From NCBI RefSeq assembly GCF_037338445.1, contig NZ_CP147838.1, forward strand, positions 992,001 to 1,056,000: a stretch of DNA of 64,000 nt. The letters run 5' to 3'. The number at the start of each line of letters is the position of its first letter. Within the stretch, counting starts at the first letter, position 1. This document shows, one piece after another, positions 25,654 to 34,514 of this stretch. The translations under genes were made by a program, and so were the position numbers. The DNA is from Salinibaculum sp. SYNS191 (GTDB taxonomy: Archaea; Halobacteriota; Halobacteria; Halobacteriales; Haloarculaceae). Below the pieces are notes generated by a model. It saw only the letters and a list, made by a program, of their open reading frames with translations. It had not been told where the DNA came from and did not search any database.

Positions 25654-26103
25654 ATGGTCAGCGTCTCCGACTCGATTCGCCTCGAGGTCGACCCGGCGAC
25701 CGTCTTCGCGTACCTAGACGACCCACAGGGCCACGTCGAGGTCACGCCGAGCCTCGCCGGCGTCGAGAACATCCAGCCCCTCGACGGCGGCGGGAAGCGA
25801 CTCGACTTCACCTACTCCATCGCCGGCGTCCCCCTCAGCGGCGAACTCCTCCAGACCGTCTACGAACCCGACGAACGGATGGCGTTCGAGATGTCCGGTC
25901 AGCTGAACGGGACGATAACGGTCGAGATGGAGCCGACAGACGACGGTACCCGGGTCACCTACACCGGCGAGTACGAGATTCCCGGCAAGGTGCTCGCCCG
26001 CGTCGCGGAGCCGTTCGTCCGGCGGTACAACGAACGCGAGGTCAGGACGCTGCTGGCGAACCTGAAGACGCGGCTGGAAGACGGCGACGACTGGGAGTGG
26101 TAG
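25654..26103 (+). CDS. SRPBCC family protein (CoxG/polyketide cyclase-like)
   Basis: 149 residues. 'VSDSIRLEVDPATVFAYLDD' opens a START-like fold, continuing with 'GGGKRLDFTYSIAGVPLSGEL', 'MEPTDDGTRVTYTGEYEIPG' and a long C-terminal helix (VLARVAEPFVRRYNEREVRT). Ligand unknown; such proteins are common and of varied function. Divergent from sucCD; a possible shared promoter lies in the 114 bp between. Confidence 0.8.
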   Translation: MVSVSDSIRLEVDPATVFAYLDDPQGHVEVTPSLAGVENIQPLDGGGKRLDFTYSIAGVPLSGELLQTVYEPDERMAFEMSGQLNGTITVEMEPTDDGTRVTYTGEYEIPGKVLARVAEPFVRRYNEREVRTLLANLKTRLEDGDDWEW

Positions 26104-26109
26104 CCGGCG

Positions 26110-26412
26110 TCAGGGACCGGCGCGAGGCGCGGTCGCGTCGGCCATCCCCTGCTCGTCCGGCCGCGCACGCCAGCGGACCACGGCCGCGCCGACGACGAGC
26201 ACCGCCAGGTGCAACAGGACGCCGGCGAGGAACGCCACGGCCGCCGCGGCGGCGACCAGCGGCAGCGCGACGCCGCCGGCCAGCGCCAGCACCAGGCCGA
26301 CCGTGACGGTGGTGACGCCGGCGTTTTTCAGCGCGCTGCCGGTCTCGTCGCGAAGGAGTTCCCGCAACGGCTTCTCGGTCGCGTCGCCGTCGATGAGCGC
26401 CCCGAAGCACAT
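26110..26412 (-). CDS. small membrane protein, unknown
   Basis: 100 residues. Residues ~35-80 contain two long hydrophobic helices (AGVTTVTVGLVLALAGGVAL and VAAAAAVAFLAGVLLHLAVL, then VVGAAVVRW). The N-terminus has MCFGALIDGDATEKPLRELL. No family recognised. It converges on the SRPBCC gene (6-nt gap) and is divergent from sir2. Codon use and acidity fit the surroundings, so I believe it is real. Confidence 0.6.
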   Translation of the reverse strand: MCFGALIDGDATEKPLRELLRDETGSALKNAGVTTVTVGLVLALAGGVALPLVAAAAAVAFLAGVLLHLAVLVVGAAVVRWRARPDEQGMADATAPRAGP

Positions 26413-26508
26413 GCCCCTCCGTTAGTGGCGCTGACACAAAAGCGCTGGTCCGGTCGGCCGCGTCAGTCGCCGAGCGATTTTTCGGCGTTCCCGCCGGAGT
26501 AGCCCGTA

Positions 26509-27288
26509 ATGAGCGACGAGACAGCGTCCACCGAGGGATGGACAGACCGGGACATCGACGCGGTCGCAGGGGAGCTCCGGGCGGCCGACCACGCCGTCGC
26601 GCTGACAGGGGCCGGCGTCAGCACGGCCTCCGGCATCCCCGACTTCCGCAGCGAAGGCGGTATCTGGGACAAGTTCGACCCGAACGAGTTCCACTACCAG
26701 CGCTTTCTCGCGGACCCGACGACGTTCTGGGAGAAGCGCGTCGAGATGCACGAGGCGGCCTTCGGCGGCGACGTCGAACCCAACGCCGCCCACGAGGCGC
26801 TGGCCGAGATGGAACGGGCCGGCGTGCTGGACGCCGTCGTTACCCAGAACACCGACGGCCTCCACGCCGCGGCCGGGTCCGAATCCGTCGTCGAACTCCA
26901 CGGGACCGGTACTCGGGTGGCCTGCGAGGAGTGTGACAGCCGCTTCGACGCAGCGCCGGTCCACGAGCGGGTCCGCGACGGCGACGTGCCGCCGACCTGT
27001 GAGGATTGCGGCGGCCTGCTCAAGCCGGACGTGGTGCTGTTCGGCGAGGAGATGCCGCCCGGGGCGTTTCAGGCGGCCCGGAATCACGCGCAGGACGCCG
27101 ACGTGTTCCTTGCTGTCGGGTCGTCGCTGTCGGTCCAGCCCGCGGCGTCGCTTCCGCGGCTGGCTGCGAGAAACGGGACGCTGGTCGTCGTGAACCTGGA
27201 GGAGACGCCGCTGTCGGGGACGGCGGACTACGAGTTCCTGGCCGACGTGACGGAGGTGCTGCCGGCAGTCGCCGGCCGGTTCCTATAG
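26509..27288 (+). CDS. Sir2 family NAD-dependent protein deacylase
   Basis: 259 residues. NAD-binding motifs ALTGAGVSTASGIPDFRSEG and VTQNTDGLHAAAGS, catalytic His in VVELHGTGTRVACEEC, and a zinc site from two CxxC pairs (CEECDS and CEDCGG). 'VLFGEEMP' and 'VGSSLSVQPAASLP' complete the Rossmann fold; there is no class III desuccinylase YxxR pair that I can point to with certainty. Would remove acyl groups from lysines, producing O-acyl-ADP-ribose. Its stop overlaps the neighbouring convergent gene by 6 nt. Confidence 0.93.
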   Translation: MSDETASTEGWTDRDIDAVAGELRAADHAVALTGAGVSTASGIPDFRSEGGIWDKFDPNEFHYQRFLADPTTFWEKRVEMHEAAFGGDVEPNAAHEALAEMERAGVLDAVVTQNTDGLHAAAGSESVVELHGTGTRVACEECDSRFDAAPVHERVRDGDVPPTCEDCGGLLKPDVVLFGEEMPPGAFQAARNHAQDADVFLAVGSSLSVQPAASLPRLAARNGTLVVVNLEETPLSGTADYEFLADVTEVLPAVAGRFL

Positions 27289-27723
27289 TTCCACGCCGCC
27301 GGGGACGAGGCTCTGCTGTCGGAGGAGTTCGCCGCCGGTGTCGTAGACGAGCAGCGTTTCGAGCGACACCGTGACGGGGGACGCGCCCGGCCGCTCGATG
27401 CGGAGGGAGTACTCGCCGGACTCCTCGCGGGCGGCGTCGACCACGGCGAGGATGTCGTCGGCGCTTGCTGCCGCCTCGAAGACGTAGTCGCCCGTGAGGC
27501 GGCGGGAGACGCTGAAGACGCCCGTCGCGTCGTCGTCGGACAGCGGTGTCTGGAGTCGGAACGCGGCGTCGATATCGGAGCGGTCGGGGACCTGGCCCGT
27601 CTCGTCTTCGAGCCGGGCAGTCAGGGTTCCGCCGGGGCCGTCGTACTGGAGGACGAGCGTCGGCACACCGTCGGCTGAGGGGTCGGTGTGCGTGGCGGTC
27701 AGTGTGAAGTGGTCGCGCCTCAT
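27283..27723 (-). CDS. conserved haloarchaeal protein (DUF5793-like)
   Basis: 146 residues beginning MRRDHFTLTATHTDPSADGV. The predicted structure is beta-rich with a central 'FRLQTPLSDDDATGVFSVSRRLTGDY' segment and no membrane span or cysteine. It resembles the haloarchaea-specific DUF5793 family in its start and length, but that assignment is from memory of the pattern. Convergent with sir2, sharing 6 nt at the stop codons. Function unknown. Confidence 0.68.
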   Translation of the reverse strand: MRRDHFTLTATHTDPSADGVPTLVLQYDGPGGTLTARLEDETGQVPDRSDIDAAFRLQTPLSDDDATGVFSVSRRLTGDYVFEAAASADDILAVVDAAREESGEYSLRIERPGASPVTVSLETLLVYDTGGELLRQQSLVPGGVEL

Positions 27724-27826
27724 CTGGCTATTCCACAGTAGGACACGCGACGCAATGAACGTAACGCCGGCGGCGCTATCAGACCGAGGCGACAGCTTTT
27801 AGCGCTGCGGTGCTGGGGACATAGCC

Positions 27827-28402
27827 ATGTGGGTCAAGTCGGAGTACGCGGGGGAACTCGCGGTGCTCTCCGCGTGGGTGTCGATGCTGGTCCCGTGGAA
27901 CGTCGCGTTTCTCACGAAGGCACCGTTCGACAGTACCGTCGTCTTTCTCCGCTTTGCCCTCTTCGAGGTGCAGTTTCGCTTCCCCTCGGAACTCGTCTTC
28001 GACGGGCAGCAACTGGACGTGGCCAGCGCCCTGGCCGAGACCTACCCCGGGACACACTTCCTCGGCGACGCCTTCCTCGCCTTGCCCACCGCCGCGATAA
28101 CGTTCTACGAGTCCCCGCAACTCCAGCAGGCGGGGCTGGCTGCCACTGGCGGGGCACTCGCCTTCCTCGCCGCGCTCGCGCTGAGCGTCGCGCTCTACAC
28201 CCGCGAGGACGCCGTGGCGGACGCCCTCGACGGCCGGGAGGTCCAACTCATGGGAACGCTGTTGCTCGCCGGTGCCGCCGGCACAGCCGTCGCGACGGCG
28301 CTGTACTACCTCGAACGCGGGCTCGTCGGGACGCCGATTCCCGTCGGCGTCCTCGTCGTCGGGGCGCTGGGAGCCGTCCTGCTCCGCACCGAGCGCGTCT
28401 GA
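27827..28402 (+). CDS. haloarchaeal membrane protein (DUF7549-like), unknown
   Basis: 191 residues starting MWVKSEYAGELAVLSAWVSM. Four hydrophobic stretches: the N-terminal LSAWVSMLVPWNVAF, LAATGGALAFLAALALSVAL, LMGTLLLAGAAGTAVATALY and IPVGVLVVGALGAVLL, with a middle extramembrane part (VFDGQQLDVASALAETYPGT). A conserved haloarchaeal family of unknown role. It precedes the pilus ATPase gene by 73 nt, but the ATPase has its own TATA box. Confidence 0.65.
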   Translation: MWVKSEYAGELAVLSAWVSMLVPWNVAFLTKAPFDSTVVFLRFALFEVQFRFPSELVFDGQQLDVASALAETYPGTHFLGDAFLALPTAAITFYESPQLQQAGLAATGGALAFLAALALSVALYTREDAVADALDGREVQLMGTLLLAGAAGTAVATALYYLERGLVGTPIPVGVLVVGALGAVLLRTERV

Positions 28403-28411
28403 CAGGTGCGA

Positions 28412-28464
28412 ATTTAAGTGCCTGGGATTGCAACCCCAGCGCAACCGCGTGCCCGCAGGCGGGC
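28412..28464 (+). promoter_or_regulatory. pilus-operon promoter and hairpin leader
   Basis: A TATA-like ATTTAAG (28412-28418) would start RNA near 28440. Between the box and the ATG at 28476 are two inverted repeats: CTGGG (28422-28426) with CCCAG (28435-28439), and a perfect 6-bp stem GCCCGC-AG-GCGGGC (28451-28464) that ends 11 nt before the start codon. There is no Shine-Dalgarno-like sequence. The second hairpin would lie in the mRNA leader and could affect translation. Confidence 0.45.
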
Positions 28465-28475
28465 ACCACCTCATC

Positions 28476-30128
28476 ATGTCCGAGTACGACCACGAACGCG
28501 ACACTCCGGCGACCAGCCCCGTCGAGGACGACAGCGAGGGGACGCTCGACGGCGTGCGCGACTGGCTCTCGCGGACCGCCCGGCTGCTCACCGGCTCGCT
28601 GGTCACCGTCACGGACTACGACCCCCGGCGACACGACCGGCTCGTCTCCTTCGACGGGCTGTCGGGGTACGAGGAAATCGACCGCTACTGGGTCGACGCG
28701 CCCTTCTCGTTCGTCTCCATCAACTACGACCCCGAGGCCCAGGAGCACTACTACTACGTCGTCGAGCCCGAACTCGACGACCTGGAGCGGGACCTGCTGG
28801 ACCGGCTGTACGAGGACATCCGCGACCCGCTCCTGTACCGCGACGACGTGGAGGACGACCCCGAACGCGCGCTCCGCGAGGAACTCCGCGAGCGCCTGGA
28901 GGAGTACGGCGTCACCATCGAGGAGGAGACGTTCTACCGCCTGTTCTACTACCTGCACCGCTCGTTCCAGGGCTACGGCAGGCTCGACCCCCTGATGTAC
29001 GACCCCCACATCGAGGACATCTCCTGCGACGGCCCGGGCCTGCCCGTGTTCGTCTACCACGACGACTACACCGACATCGAGACCAACCTCGTCTACGAGT
29101 CCGAGGAGCTGAACAACTTCGTCATCCAGCTCGCCCAGCGGTCGGGCCGGCACGTCTCCGTCTCCGACCCGGTCGTGTCGACGACGCTCCCCGACGGCTC
29201 GCGCATCGAACTCGCGCTCGGCGAGGAGGTCACGCCGAAGGGGTCCGCCTTCACCATCCGGAAGTACGCCGAGGAGCCGTTCACACCAATCGACCTGCTG
29301 AACTACGGCACGTTCAGCCTCCGGATGCTCGCCTACCTCTGGCTGGCCATCGAGTCCAACAAGTCGCTCATCTTCGCCGGCGGGACGGCGGCGGGCAAGA
29401 CCACCTCGATGAACGCCGTCTCGATGTTCATCCCGCCCCGCTCGAAGGTGCTCACCATCGAGGACACCCGCGAACTCTCGCTGTACCACGACAACTGGCT
29501 CTCCTCGGTCACCCGCGAGCGGATGGGCGACCAGGACATCACGATGTACGACCTGCTGCGGTCGGCGCTGCGCCACCGGCCCGAGTACATCGTCGTCGGC
29601 GAGGTCCGCGGCGAGGAGGCCATCACGCTGTTCCAGGCGATGAACACCGGCCACACCACCTTCTCGACGATGCACGCCGACAGCGTGCAGACGGTCATCA
29701 ATCGCCTGGAGAACGAGCCAATCAACGTGCCGCGGCCGATGGTCACCTCGCTGGATATCCTCTGCGTGCAGGTGCTGGGGCGTTCTCAGGGCGAGCGGGT
29801 CCGCCGCGCCCGCACGCTGGCCGAAATCGAGGGCATCGACCAGCGGACCGGCGAACTCGACTACTCGACGACCTACAACTGGCACGCCACCGAGGACGAG
29901 TTCTCCGAGAGCAACTCGGACCTGCTTGAGGAGATACGCGAGGAGCGGGGCTGGAACCGGTCGGAGCTACTCCGGGAACTCCAGAACCGGCGGCGGTTCC
30001 TGCGCTACCTCCAGCGGGAGGGCGTCACCGACTACCGCCGGTTCACCGCGATGGTCAACAAGTACTACGCCGACGCAGACGAGGTGATGGCGCGGATAGA
30101 CAGCGCGGGTGTCGAGGTCCAGGGCTGA
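28476..30128 (+). CDS. type IV pilus / type II-IV secretion system ATPase (PilB/TadA-like)
   Basis: Start ATG at 28476 (MSEYDHERDTPATSPVEDDS), 550 residues. N-terminal ~1-200 is the haloarchaeal-type regulatory region; the ATPase core has Walker A IFAGGTAAGKTTSMNAV, the Asp box LTIEDTRELSLYH, Walker B YIVVGEVRGEEAITLFQAM, and the His box TGHTTFSTMHADS. Archaeal PilB-type ATPases power assembly of adhesion pili or related fibres from the cytoplasm. Its stop is 1 nt before the ATG of the membrane platform gene (TGACATG), the usual ATPase-platform pairing. No pilin or prepilin peptidase gene lies nearby, so pilins must be encoded elsewhere. Confidence 0.93.
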   Translation: MSEYDHERDTPATSPVEDDSEGTLDGVRDWLSRTARLLTGSLVTVTDYDPRRHDRLVSFDGLSGYEEIDRYWVDAPFSFVSINYDPEAQEHYYYVVEPELDDLERDLLDRLYEDIRDPLLYRDDVEDDPERALREELRERLEEYGVTIEEETFYRLFYYLHRSFQGYGRLDPLMYDPHIEDISCDGPGLPVFVYHDDYTDIETNLVYESEELNNFVIQLAQRSGRHVSVSDPVVSTTLPDGSRIELALGEEVTPKGSAFTIRKYAEEPFTPIDLLNYGTFSLRMLAYLWLAIESNKSLIFAGGTAAGKTTSMNAVSMFIPPRSKVLTIEDTRELSLYHDNWLSSVTRERMGDQDITMYDLLRSALRHRPEYIVVGEVRGEEAITLFQAMNTGHTTFSTMHADSVQTVINRLENEPINVPRPMVTSLDILCVQVLGRSQGERVRRARTLAEIEGIDQRTGELDYSTTYNWHATEDEFSESNSDLLEEIREERGWNRSELLRELQNRRRFLRYLQREGVTDYRRFTAMVNKYYADADEVMARIDSAGVEVQG

Positions 30129-30129
30129 C

Positions 30130-32595
30130 ATGGTCGACCCCGTCTGGCTCCTGCCGCCGGTCGTCGTCGCCGTGGCCCTGGCGGCCTGGCTGGGCGCGAA
30201 GGTCGACGGCCGAATCGACCGCCTGGTCTCGCGCTTCGCCCGCCTGCTGTTCGACCGGGTCGTCTCCGAGAGCGCCGACCGCAGGCGGACGATACAGTCG
30301 GCCTACATCGACACCTCCTACCGGAGCTACGCCGCGACGACGCTTCTCTATACGGCGCTGGCGCTCGTCGCCGGGTTCGTCACCGGCGCGTACCTGACGG
30401 CGGGCGTCCTGCTCGTCTTCGAGGACTTCGTGCGCCTGCTGACCGGCCTGCCGGACACCATCGTCGTGGCACTCGGGGCCCGCGTCGATTACCGGCTGAT
30501 TCTCTCCGACAGTCAGTGGTGGGCCATCGTACTCGGCGGCGGCGCCGTCGTCGCCGTCGTCGCGGCCGTCCTCGCCTACGTCCTGCGGTGGAAGCTCCCG
30601 GCCAGCGACGCGGAGGTCCGGCGGCGCAGCATCGACGAGGGACTGCCCCGGACGACCGCGTTCATGTACGCGCTCTCGCGGGGCGGCCTGGAGTTCCCCG
30701 CGATTCTCCGGTCGCTGGCCCGCAACCGCGCGGTCTACGGCGAGACTGCCGACGAGTTCGCCATCGCGGTCCGCGAGATGGACCTCTTCGGGCGGGACAT
30801 GATAACCGCGCTGCGGCGGATGTCCAGGCGCACGCCCAGCGAGCAGTTCAAGACCTTCTCTGAGAACCTGGCGAGCGTCCTCCAGAGCGGGAGCAACCTG
30901 CCGACCTTCCTCAGCGAGCAGTACGAGCGCTTTCGCGAAGACGCCGAGGAGCGCCAGGAGGAGGTGCTGGAGGTGCTGGCGACTATCGCGGAGGGGTACG
31001 TCACCGTGCTGGTCGCCGGCGTGCTCTTTCTCATCACCATCCTGCTGGTCTTCGGGCTGACGACCACCGACACGCTGTGGCTGCTGATGCTGCTGGCCTA
31101 CCTGATGGTGCCGCTGGCGAACGCGGGCTTTGCGGTGTTCGTCGCCCAGCGACTGGACGAACTGGGCATCGCACGCGGCGGCGGCACGGACATCCTCGAC
31201 CGTCACGCGGTCCAGACCCCGGTCAGGGAGCAGCCGTCGACGGACACCCGCCGGGCCGACGGCGGCCTGGCCGAGGACAGCGAGAACCGGCGGACGCTGG
31301 CGTGGTACGACCGGCTGGCGGCGGTCAAGAGTGTCCTGCAGGACCCGCTGCGAACCGTCGTCTGGAACCCCCAGACCGTCCTCTACGTCACCGTGCCGCT
31401 GGCGCTCGTCGCCATCGCGGTTCGGCTCCCCGACGCGCTGACCGGGACCGGCGTCAACCGGCGCGTGCTCGACGACATCCTCGTCCAGTCGGCGCTGTTC
31501 GTCCTCGTGACCTACGCGGCCGTCCGGTGGCTCTACACCCGCCGCATCGACAGGATAGAGGCGGCGACGCCGGAACTGCTCGAACGGCTGGCGAGCCTCA
31601 ACGAGGCCGGGATGTCCGTCGTGGAAGGGTTCTCCAGAGTAAGGGGCAGCGACCTCGGGGTGCTCACGCCGGAAGTCGACCGCATCTGGCGGGACATAGA
31701 GTACGGCTCGAACGTCGACGACGCACTCGTGCGCTTCGGCCGGCGCGTCCGGACCGCCACGGTCACCCGCGTCGTCGTATTGCTCACAAACGCGATGCGC
31801 GCCAGCGGGAACATGGGGCCGGTGCTTCGCATCGCGGCCGAGCAGTCCCGCGCGGACCTGAAACTCCGCCGCCGGCGACGCCAGCAGATGCTCACCTACC
31901 TCATCGTCATCTACATCTCCTTCGTCGTGTTCCTGGTCATCATCGTCGCCGTCAACGAGGTGCTCGTTCCGAGTCTCCCGGAGTCGGTCCCGACCCCGAG
32001 CGAGGAGGACCTCAGACGGCTGGGCGTCAGCGCCGGCATCGCCGGGCGTCTCGGCAGCGTCGACAAGGCCGCCTACACGCTCGTCTTCTTCCACACCGCG
32101 CTCATCCAGGCCGTCCTCTCCGGGTTCATCGGCGGACAACTCGGCGAGGGGACGCTCAAGGACGGCGCGAAACACGCCGCCGCGATGCTGGCCGTCGCCT
32201 ACGTCGCCTTCCTGCTCATCTCGTCGCCGGTCGCCTCCATCGCCGCCGGCGACGCCGTCTCGACGGGCGACACGCTCCGCATCGAGGGGGCATCGATGTC
32301 AGACGGCGGCTACGTCGTCGTCTACGAGGACGGCATCAACTCGACGATGCTCGGCCACTCCGAGTACGTCCCGCCGGGAACCCAGGAAGGCGGCATCGTC
32401 GTGTCGCTGGACCGGGAAGTAAAGCAGAATCGGACCGTCTACGTCGTTGCACATCGTGACACCAACGGCAACCGGACCTTCGACTATCCCGGGCCGCCGC
32501 TCCCGCCACGGGGACAGAGCGAGGACGTGCCTTACGCCAGCGCCTCGGGCGCGCGCGAGTCCGGCGTCGAGGTCGAAGTCACCTACGTGGGCTGA
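30130..32595 (+). CDS. type II secretion F-type membrane platform (PilC/TadC-like), with C-terminal beta domain
   Basis: 821 residues from the ATG at 30130. Two T2SF domains: residues ~150-340 ('RTTAFMYALSRGGLEFPAIL', 'MDLFGRDMITALRRMSRRTP') and ~450-650 ('LERLASLNEAGMSVVEGFSR', 'YGSNVDDALVRFGRRVRT', 'LKLRRRRRQQMLTYLIVIYI'), each with flanking membrane helices, as in haloarchaeal PilC. After the last helix (AVAYVAFLLISSPVASIAAG) a ~100-residue beta-rich domain follows ('GGYVVVYEDGINSTMLGHSEY', 'NRTVYVVAHRDTNGNRTFDY'), resembling the DUF7282 domain of haloarchaeal surface proteins and probably facing outward. Works with the ATPase encoded upstream. Confidence 0.88.
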   Translation: MVDPVWLLPPVVVAVALAAWLGAKVDGRIDRLVSRFARLLFDRVVSESADRRRTIQSAYIDTSYRSYAATTLLYTALALVAGFVTGAYLTAGVLLVFEDFVRLLTGLPDTIVVALGARVDYRLILSDSQWWAIVLGGGAVVAVVAAVLAYVLRWKLPASDAEVRRRSIDEGLPRTTAFMYALSRGGLEFPAILRSLARNRAVYGETADEFAIAVREMDLFGRDMITALRRMSRRTPSEQFKTFSENLASVLQSGSNLPTFLSEQYERFREDAEERQEEVLEVLATIAEGYVTVLVAGVLFLITILLVFGLTTTDTLWLLMLLAYLMVPLANAGFAVFVAQRLDELGIARGGGTDILDRHAVQTPVREQPSTDTRRADGGLAEDSENRRTLAWYDRLAAVKSVLQDPLRTVVWNPQTVLYVTVPLALVAIAVRLPDALTGTGVNRRVLDDILVQSALFVLVTYAAVRWLYTRRIDRIEAATPELLERLASLNEAGMSVVEGFSRVRGSDLGVLTPEVDRIWRDIEYGSNVDDALVRFGRRVRTATVTRVVVLLTNAMRASGNMGPVLRIAAEQSRADLKLRRRRRQQMLTYLIVIYISFVVFLVIIVAVNEVLVPSLPESVPTPSEEDLRRLGVSAGIAGRLGSVDKAAYTLVFFHTALIQAVLSGFIGGQLGEGTLKDGAKHAAAMLAVAYVAFLLISSPVASIAAGDAVSTGDTLRIEGASMSDGGYVVVYEDGINSTMLGHSEYVPPGTQEGGIVVSLDREVKQNRTVYVVAHRDTNGNRTFDYPGPPLPPRGQSEDVPYASASGARESGVEVEVTYVG

Positions 32596-32646
32596 GTCGC
32601 GGCCGAAGAGTGGGCGTTAACTGGCCGCCGCGTCTACCGCTCTCCC

Positions 32647-33399
32647 ATGACCGTCACCCACGACGACCTGACCGTCGACTGGCTGGGCTACGCCACCCTC
32701 CGCATCGAGCACGACGAGACCGTGGTCTACGTCGACCCCGGCCGCTACGGCGTCCTCACCGGCGAGTGGACCGCCGACAGCGACGGCGCCGCGGCCGCGC
32801 ACCCGCCGGCGCGGGAGTACCGACCGGAGGACGGCGACGTGGTCTGTCTCACCCACGTCCACCACTACGACCCCGACGGCATCGAACGAGTCGCTGCCGA
32901 CGACGCGACCGTTCTCGCCTTCGAAGGTATCAACGTTCACGACACCCAGCGGACGGACACCCGTCTGGCCGACCTCCCCTACGAGGTGCGTGAAGTCGGC
33001 ATGAACGCGGAGGGAGTTGTCGACGACGTGCTCTTCTGGACCGTCGAGGCGTACAACGAACCCGACGGCCCCCACACTCGCGGCGACGGCACGCCGATTC
33101 ACCCGAAGGGGCTGGGCTGTGGCTTCCTGCTCTCGGTCGGCGGAACGCGCGTGTTCTGCCCCGGCGACACCGACGTGCTGGACGGCCACGAGGCGCTCGA
33201 CGTGTCCCTGTTCTGCCCGCCCATCGGCGGGACGTTCACGATGGACCGCCACGAGGCGGCCACGCTGGCCGAGGAGATGGACCCCGACCTGGTGGTGCCG
33301 GTCCACTACAACACGTTCGCGGCAATCGAGACGGACTCGGCGGCGTTCGCTGAGGACCTGCGAGAGCGGGGCGTTGCTGTCGAACTGGACGAGACGTAG
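32647..33399 (+). CDS. MBL-fold metal-dependent hydrolase (UlaG/YtnP-like)
   Basis: 250 residues. The beta-lactamase fold is recognisable: 'DLTVDWLGYATLRIEHDETVVYVDPG' opening strands, the metal motif LTHVHHYDPDGIE (HxHxxDxxxI variant with HVHHYD), GTRVFCPGDTD (metal-bridging Asp) and VVPVHYNTFAAI (final His). Substrate unknown; UlaG-like proteins hydrolyse lactones or phosphoesters. It lies 51 nt after the pilus platform gene and could be read through from it, but a functional link is not evident. Confidence 0.88.
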   Translation: MTVTHDDLTVDWLGYATLRIEHDETVVYVDPGRYGVLTGEWTADSDGAAAAHPPAREYRPEDGDVVCLTHVHHYDPDGIERVAADDATVLAFEGINVHDTQRTDTRLADLPYEVREVGMNAEGVVDDVLFWTVEAYNEPDGPHTRGDGTPIHPKGLGCGFLLSVGGTRVFCPGDTDVLDGHEALDVSLFCPPIGGTFTMDRHEAATLAEEMDPDLVVPVHYNTFAAIETDSAAFAEDLRERGVAVELDET

Positions 33400-33422
33400 G
33401 CCGGAGAATCGCCGTCAGCCCG

Positions 33423-34514
33423 CTACAGCACGCCCATCTCGGTGAGCCGCTCCGGCAGGTAGGTGTCGGTCACGAAGTCCAGGCCGCGGGAGGCCAGCGA
33501 CTGCTGTTCGGACTTCTTCTCGATGTCGAGTTGCAGTTCGATCTGCTCCTCCCAGAACTCCGTCTGGTAGCGGGGGTCCTCCAGTTCGGACTCCAGGGCG
33601 TTGACGTCCGAGTCGCTGAGCGGGTCCGTCGGCAGGTCGTACTCCACGATGTCCTGCGGGCGGATGCCGACGAACTGCGCCGCCGGCGTGGCGAGGTACT
33701 CCGAGAGGTGCGCGCTCTTGATAGAGCCGTAGGCGACGGAGCCGTAGATGCGGTACGACCAGGGGTCACCGTCTGTGAAGACGGCCACCGGCAGGTCGAG
33801 TTCGTCGTGCAGGCGCTTGGTGATGCGCCGGGTCGCCCGCGCCGGCTGACCCTTCAGGTGGACGATGAGGGCGTTGTAGTCCTCGTCGAAGCCGTTCTCG
33901 ACGAGGCGGTCGCGCATACCGCCGGTCTCGACTGCCAGCACGAAGTCGGCGTCGTTGTCCAGAAAGTCGATGGTGTCGGGGTTGTTCGGAATCTGGTAGC
34001 CGCCCTCGCCGACGTCCTCCTGGCAGTGAATCTCGCGCTCGCCGCGGCGGGTCTGCTCGCGGAGTTTCAGCGGCCCCATGATGGTCGCACCCGATTCCTC
34101 CGGGCGCATGTGGAAGTCCTCGCGGGTGGCACCGGAGACGATTTCTAAGTCCTCCACGAGGTCGTTGGACTCGTCCTGGCTGGAGAACTGCGCCTCGTCT
34201 AAGTCCCAGGACTCGCTGAGGTAGTAGAGTTCACGCAGGGTCGACGAGCGGTCCTCGTCCAGTTGCTGGGCGAGGAAGTCGATGGTGTAGATGGCCTTCA
34301 GGAGCTTCTGCGCGCCGCGGACGCTGTTGGCCGAACGGGTCGAGGTGCGGTCGCCGTAGACCCAGACCTTCTTCTCGGCGTCGTACTCGATGTTGGACTT
34401 CGTGCGGGTCGGGACCTCCATCGAGGGGACGTCGCCGTCGGCGAACTGGTCGTAGAACTGTGCAGCGAGGTCGATGAGTTGCTCTCGCGCCTCCGAATCT
34501 GTGTCAACGCTCAT
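33423..34514 (-). CDS. top6A: DNA topoisomerase VI subunit A
   Basis: 363 residues, a Spo11-type type IIB topoisomerase cleavage subunit. The winged-helix catalytic tyrosine is in [13 protein letters not shown] (Tyr97 or Tyr98). The TOPRIM domain begins with [20 protein letters not shown] (Glu) and continues with [20 protein letters not shown] (DxD). With Top6B it relaxes and decatenates DNA using ATP. Its ATG overlaps the top6B stop by 4 nt (ATGA), so the two subunits are translationally coupled. The order top6B-top6A next to gyrB-gyrA is the usual haloarchaeal arrangement. Confidence 0.97.
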   Translation of the reverse strand: MSVDTDSEAREQLIDLAAQFYDQFADGDVPSMEVPTRTKSNIEYDAEKKVWVYGDRTSTRSANSVRGAQKLLKAIYTIDFLAQQLDEDRSSTLRELYYLSESWDLDEAQFSSQDESNDLVEDLEIVSGATREDFHMRPEESGATIMGPLKLREQTRRGEREIHCQEDVGEGGYQIPNNPDTIDFLDNDADFVLAVETGGMRDRLVENGFDEDYNALIVHLKGQPARATRRITKRLHDELDLPVAVFTDGDPWSYRIYGSVAYGSIKSAHLSEYLATPAAQFVGIRPQDIVEYDLPTDPLSDSDVNALESELEDPRYQTEFWEEQIELQLDIEKKSEQQSLASRGLDFVTDTYLPERLTEMGVL

